A stretch of 6,482 bases of DNA from positions 1 through 6,482 of the forward strand of contig CAMLGP010000167.1 in NCBI GenBank assembly GCA_946479535.1, in the 5' to 3' direction. The stretch comes from an uncultured Bacteroidota bacterium. GTDB taxonomy: Bacteria; Bacteroidota; Bacteroidia; Chitinophagales; Chitinophagaceae. Shown in pieces: positions 4,617 to 6,482 of this stretch. Positions within the stretch are counted from its first letter, which is position 1; each line of letters opens with the position of its first letter. The notes under the pieces were generated by a model. That model was not told the origin of the DNA, made no database searches, and saw only the letters and a list, made by a program, of their open reading frames with translations. A program made the position numbers and the translations under genes.

Positions 4617-6389
4617 TTATTTAATTAAAACTGTTTTGTTTAACAATATTCCGTTGCCCTCCATCTGTAAATAATAAACTCCTTTGCCGGTTGCAGCCGA
4701 AAGCGGTAAACTGAACACGGTGGTGCCCTGGTCCTGTAGGGTGAGTGTCTTGGTCTGTACCAATTTACCAGTACTGCTAAACAATTTCAGGTTGTATTTT
4801 CCTGAAGGAATAGCACTGATGACCATAGTAAGATTTCCATCCTTTACAGGGTTGGGTGAGATCAGTAAAGACTGCCCCAGCTGTTTTCCTGAAACAGGAA
4901 GTATGGATGTATAATTTACTGATCCATCAATAGATACGGCTTTAATTCTGTAATAGGCCAACCTGTTTTCTCTATTATTATCATCCCAACTGTATTTAGA
5001 AGAAGAGGTGGCAGGAACAGATCCAATTGTTTTGAAATCAGACCCATTGGCTGAACGCTGGATCTCATAGTGGTCCAATTGATCTTCTGTACCACTTTCC
5101 CAATCAAGACGAACTTTGTCTGTAAGATCCCTGGCGGTAAAACCTGTGAAATGTACCGGAAGAATTGACAATGGAAATTCCATTACTGATGCAGCCATCA
5201 GAACGCCTGCATATCCATGCGGATGTTGAGTTCCTGACGACACAGGACAATCAACGGGTTGAAGAGAAGCCTGTACATACAATGCTTCCGTATTCTGTAC
5301 GCTCATGGCTGGAGCAAAATCATTGATACGGGGCTTGCCATCTGTATAGTTATTTATTTTATTCTTAACGCCATTCCATCCGGCTATTGCTACAGGTAAA
5401 TAAGTTGCACTGTTGATCCAGCCACTGTCGCACGCAACCTTAAGTGAATAAACGAACATGGAACTACCGGATGTTTCCAGGTAGTTGCCGGCCAGGGTTG
5501 CGGACGTTTTGTCCACCACCTGGTACCAAAGTCCGGATGTTGCGTCTTGATATGTTTTTATACCCGCGCATAAATTGCTCAGCGCAGCTAACAATTGAGG
5601 TCTTTTTGGATGCGACTGGGGAACATATTTAAGGATATCAACCAGCGCCATTGTATACCATCCCATAGCACGAGACCATACAGAGGTGGAATTACCTGCC
5701 GCGTCATCCCATGATACTGTACCGGAAGAACCAGGTTCTTTCCAGGCATGCTTGATCAGTTTGGTGCCACTCACATAAAGCTGGTTATAGGCAAAAAGGC
5801 ATTGGTTCACTGCAGTATCAATAGCTGCAGCATCATTGAACATCCGGCCGTATTTTGCAAGAAAGGGATGCGCCATATACATACCATCCAGCATCATGAT
5901 ATTATCATAGCCGGATTGCTTATGCCAGAATATTTTTTTAAGAGGGGTTCTATATGGATTGTAAGATGCTGATGGCCCTACCAGTACATTTCTCAATGTG
6001 GTGGCGGCAGTGGCATATTGTGAAAGTCCTGTTTTTTCATAAAGGAAAAGCAGCGTGATGCCCGGGTGGATCCTGTCCAGGCTTACAAGCGTAACTCCTG
6101 CCTTAAAAGTTCCATCGGTATTTACATACGCATCTGCGTATGCCTTAATGTAATTAAGATAAGCGGTGTAAGAAGCAGCCGGAAGCTGGTTATACACCTT
6201 CTCGATGCCATGAAGAATGATCGTATTCGAATATTCCCATCCTTTACTGGTCATCGCGTTGATGGTGGGAGTATACCGGCTGATGATGGCATCAGAGAAT
6301 TTAACAGACCAGGTGCCTGAAGCAGACTGACTGTAACTAGAGCTTAGAGTAACTAATAAGAATGCAAAACTAATGGTTAGGCTTTTCAT
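4617..6389 (-). CDS. Secreted GH105 unsaturated rhamnogalacturonyl hydrolase with FnIII-like module and T9SS tail
   Basis: A 590-residue protein. A signal peptide covers about residues 1-20 (MKSLTISFAFLLVTLSSSYS). Residues about 28-408 form an (alpha/alpha)6-barrel of the GH88/GH105 type (YteR/YesR-like). Such enzymes hydrate the 4,5-unsaturated galacturonyl end left by rhamnogalacturonan lyases and release it from rhamnose. Active-site-like motifs are in family order: 'SLDRIHPG' (D105), 'FWHK' (H156), 'MLDGMYMAHPFLAKY' (D168, the expected general acid/base Asp), 'KHAW' (H214), 'WSRAMGWYTMALVDIL' (W238, R240) and 'PHGYAGVLMAASVMEF' (390-405). Mapping to YteR D88, H132, D143, H189, W211 and R213 is from memory and by order. 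Next come a FnIII-like module (410-497, 'YEIQRSANGSDFKTIG') and a T9SS type A sorting domain (508-590, 'ISPNPVKDGNLT', 'KLFSSTGKLVQ', 'GVYYLQM'). It is the first gene of a two-gene operon. All catalytic motifs look intact. Substrate specificity within GH105 is not certain. Confidence 0.93.
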   Translation of the reverse strand: MKSLTISFAFLLVTLSSSYSQSASGTWSVKFSDAIISRYTPTINAMTSKGWEYSNTIILHGIEKVYNQLPAASYTAYLNYIKAYADAYVNTDGTFKAGVTLVSLDRIHPGITLLFLYEKTGLSQYATAATTLRNVLVGPSASYNPYRTPLKKIFWHKQSGYDNIMMLDGMYMAHPFLAKYGRMFNDAAAIDTAVNQCLFAYNQLYVSGTKLIKHAWKEPGSSGTVSWDDAAGNSTSVWSRAMGWYTMALVDILKYVPQSHPKRPQLLAALSNLCAGIKTYQDATSGLWYQVVDKTSATLAGNYLETSGSSMFVYSLKVACDSGWINSATYLPVAIAGWNGVKNKINNYTDGKPRINDFAPAMSVQNTEALYVQASLQPVDCPVSSGTQHPHGYAGVLMAASVMEFPLSILPVHFTGFTARDLTDKVRLDWESGTEDQLDHYEIQRSANGSDFKTIGSVPATSSSKYSWDDNNRENRLAYYRIKAVSIDGSVNYTSILPVSGKQLGQSLLISPNPVKDGNLTMVISAIPSGKYNLKLFSSTGKLVQTKTLTLQDQGTTVFSLPLSAATGKGVYYLQMEGNGILLNKTVLIK

Positions 6390-6427
6390 TGATTTGGACT
6401 TTTGGAACTTATTAAGCGAATTTTCCT

Positions 6428-6445
6428 AAATAACTACTGTTATTT
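6428..6445 (-). repeat. Inverted repeat upstream of the GH105 gene
   Basis: AAATAAC at 6428-6434 and GTTATTT at 6439-6445 are perfectly complementary around TACT. The repeat is 38 bases before the start codon and immediately downstream of the best promoter candidate, so it would lie at or near the transcription start. It could be a regulator site or a 5'-end hairpin. The AT-rich arms make chance occurrence plausible. Confidence 0.4.
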
Positions 6446-6475
6446 CAAGAGTAAATCTCCTACTTGTGAATAAAA
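6446..6475 (-). promoter_or_regulatory. Possible Bacteroidota promoter of the GH105 operon
   Basis: On the minus strand TACTCTTG (6453 to 6446) matches seven of eight positions of the -7 consensus TAnnTTTG when the two free positions are counted. TTTT (6475 to 6472) sits 18 bases upstream, where the -33 TTTG is expected (three of four). Transcription would begin roughly 50 bases before the ATG at 6389. The gene has no Shine-Dalgarno sequence. The region before 6482 is not available, so a better promoter further upstream cannot be excluded. Confidence 0.35.
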
Positions 6476-6482
6476 TTCCTCT

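Noticed and set aside
5748..6320. Plus-strand frames of 74 and 84 codons opposite the GH105 gene.
   Set aside because: They are antisense to well-conserved catalytic motifs and lack any start context or recognisable domain.
1..6482. CRISPR arrays, tRNA or rRNA genes, insertion sequences, integrases or phage genes.
   Set aside because: No regularly spaced repeats, cloverleaf-like segments, transposase motifs or terminal repeats were seen on either strand.

Overview
The window looks like a piece of a Bacteroidota chromosome, most likely from the order Chitinophagales (Chitinophaga/Niastella-like). The reasons are a SusC/SusD-type nutrient uptake pair, two secreted proteins with type IX secretion (T9SS) type A sorting tails, moderate-to-low GC, and almost no Shine-Dalgarno sequences in front of the genes. 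The family assignments are recognised from sequence patterns, not from a database search. The genus is a guess.

Left part, + strand (1-1830): the last 50 codons of a SusC-like TonB-dependent outer-membrane transporter run straight into a complete SusD-like surface lipoprotein gene. The pair ends in two tandem hairpins that look like a strong terminator. The substrate cannot be read from these two genes alone.

Middle, + strand (1831-3074): two small, apparently independent genes follow. One is a two-helix membrane protein with a DUF3592-type domain. The other is a DUF4242 (SCO4226-like, putative nickel-binding) protein. The DUF4242 gene is preceded by a clear inverted repeat and followed by a textbook intrinsic terminator with a GNRA-type loop. 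The gaps here hold several hairpin-forming repeats and a pair of tiny ORFs, one behind an unusually perfect AGGAGG.

Right part, - strand (3097-6389): a two-gene operon converges on the middle block. It is transcribed from right to left. The first gene encodes a secreted GH105 family unsaturated rhamnogalacturonyl hydrolase with a fibronectin-III-like module and a T9SS tail. After 36 bases comes a second secreted protein, a propeller-like domain followed by the same kind of FnIII-like module and T9SS tail. This second gene is split by a one-base frameshift near 4060-4070. Restoring one base gives a 494-residue protein.

Taken together, the right-hand operon suggests extracellular or cell-surface trimming of pectin (rhamnogalacturonan) fragments, and the SusC/D pair is a candidate importer of oligosaccharides. 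That the two blocks serve one locus is only an inference from proximity. Two unrelated small genes lie between them and they have opposite orientations. No wholly new system is evident. The points most worth a second look are the frameshift, the T9SS export of a GH105 enzyme, and the inverted repeat upstream of the DUF4242 gene.
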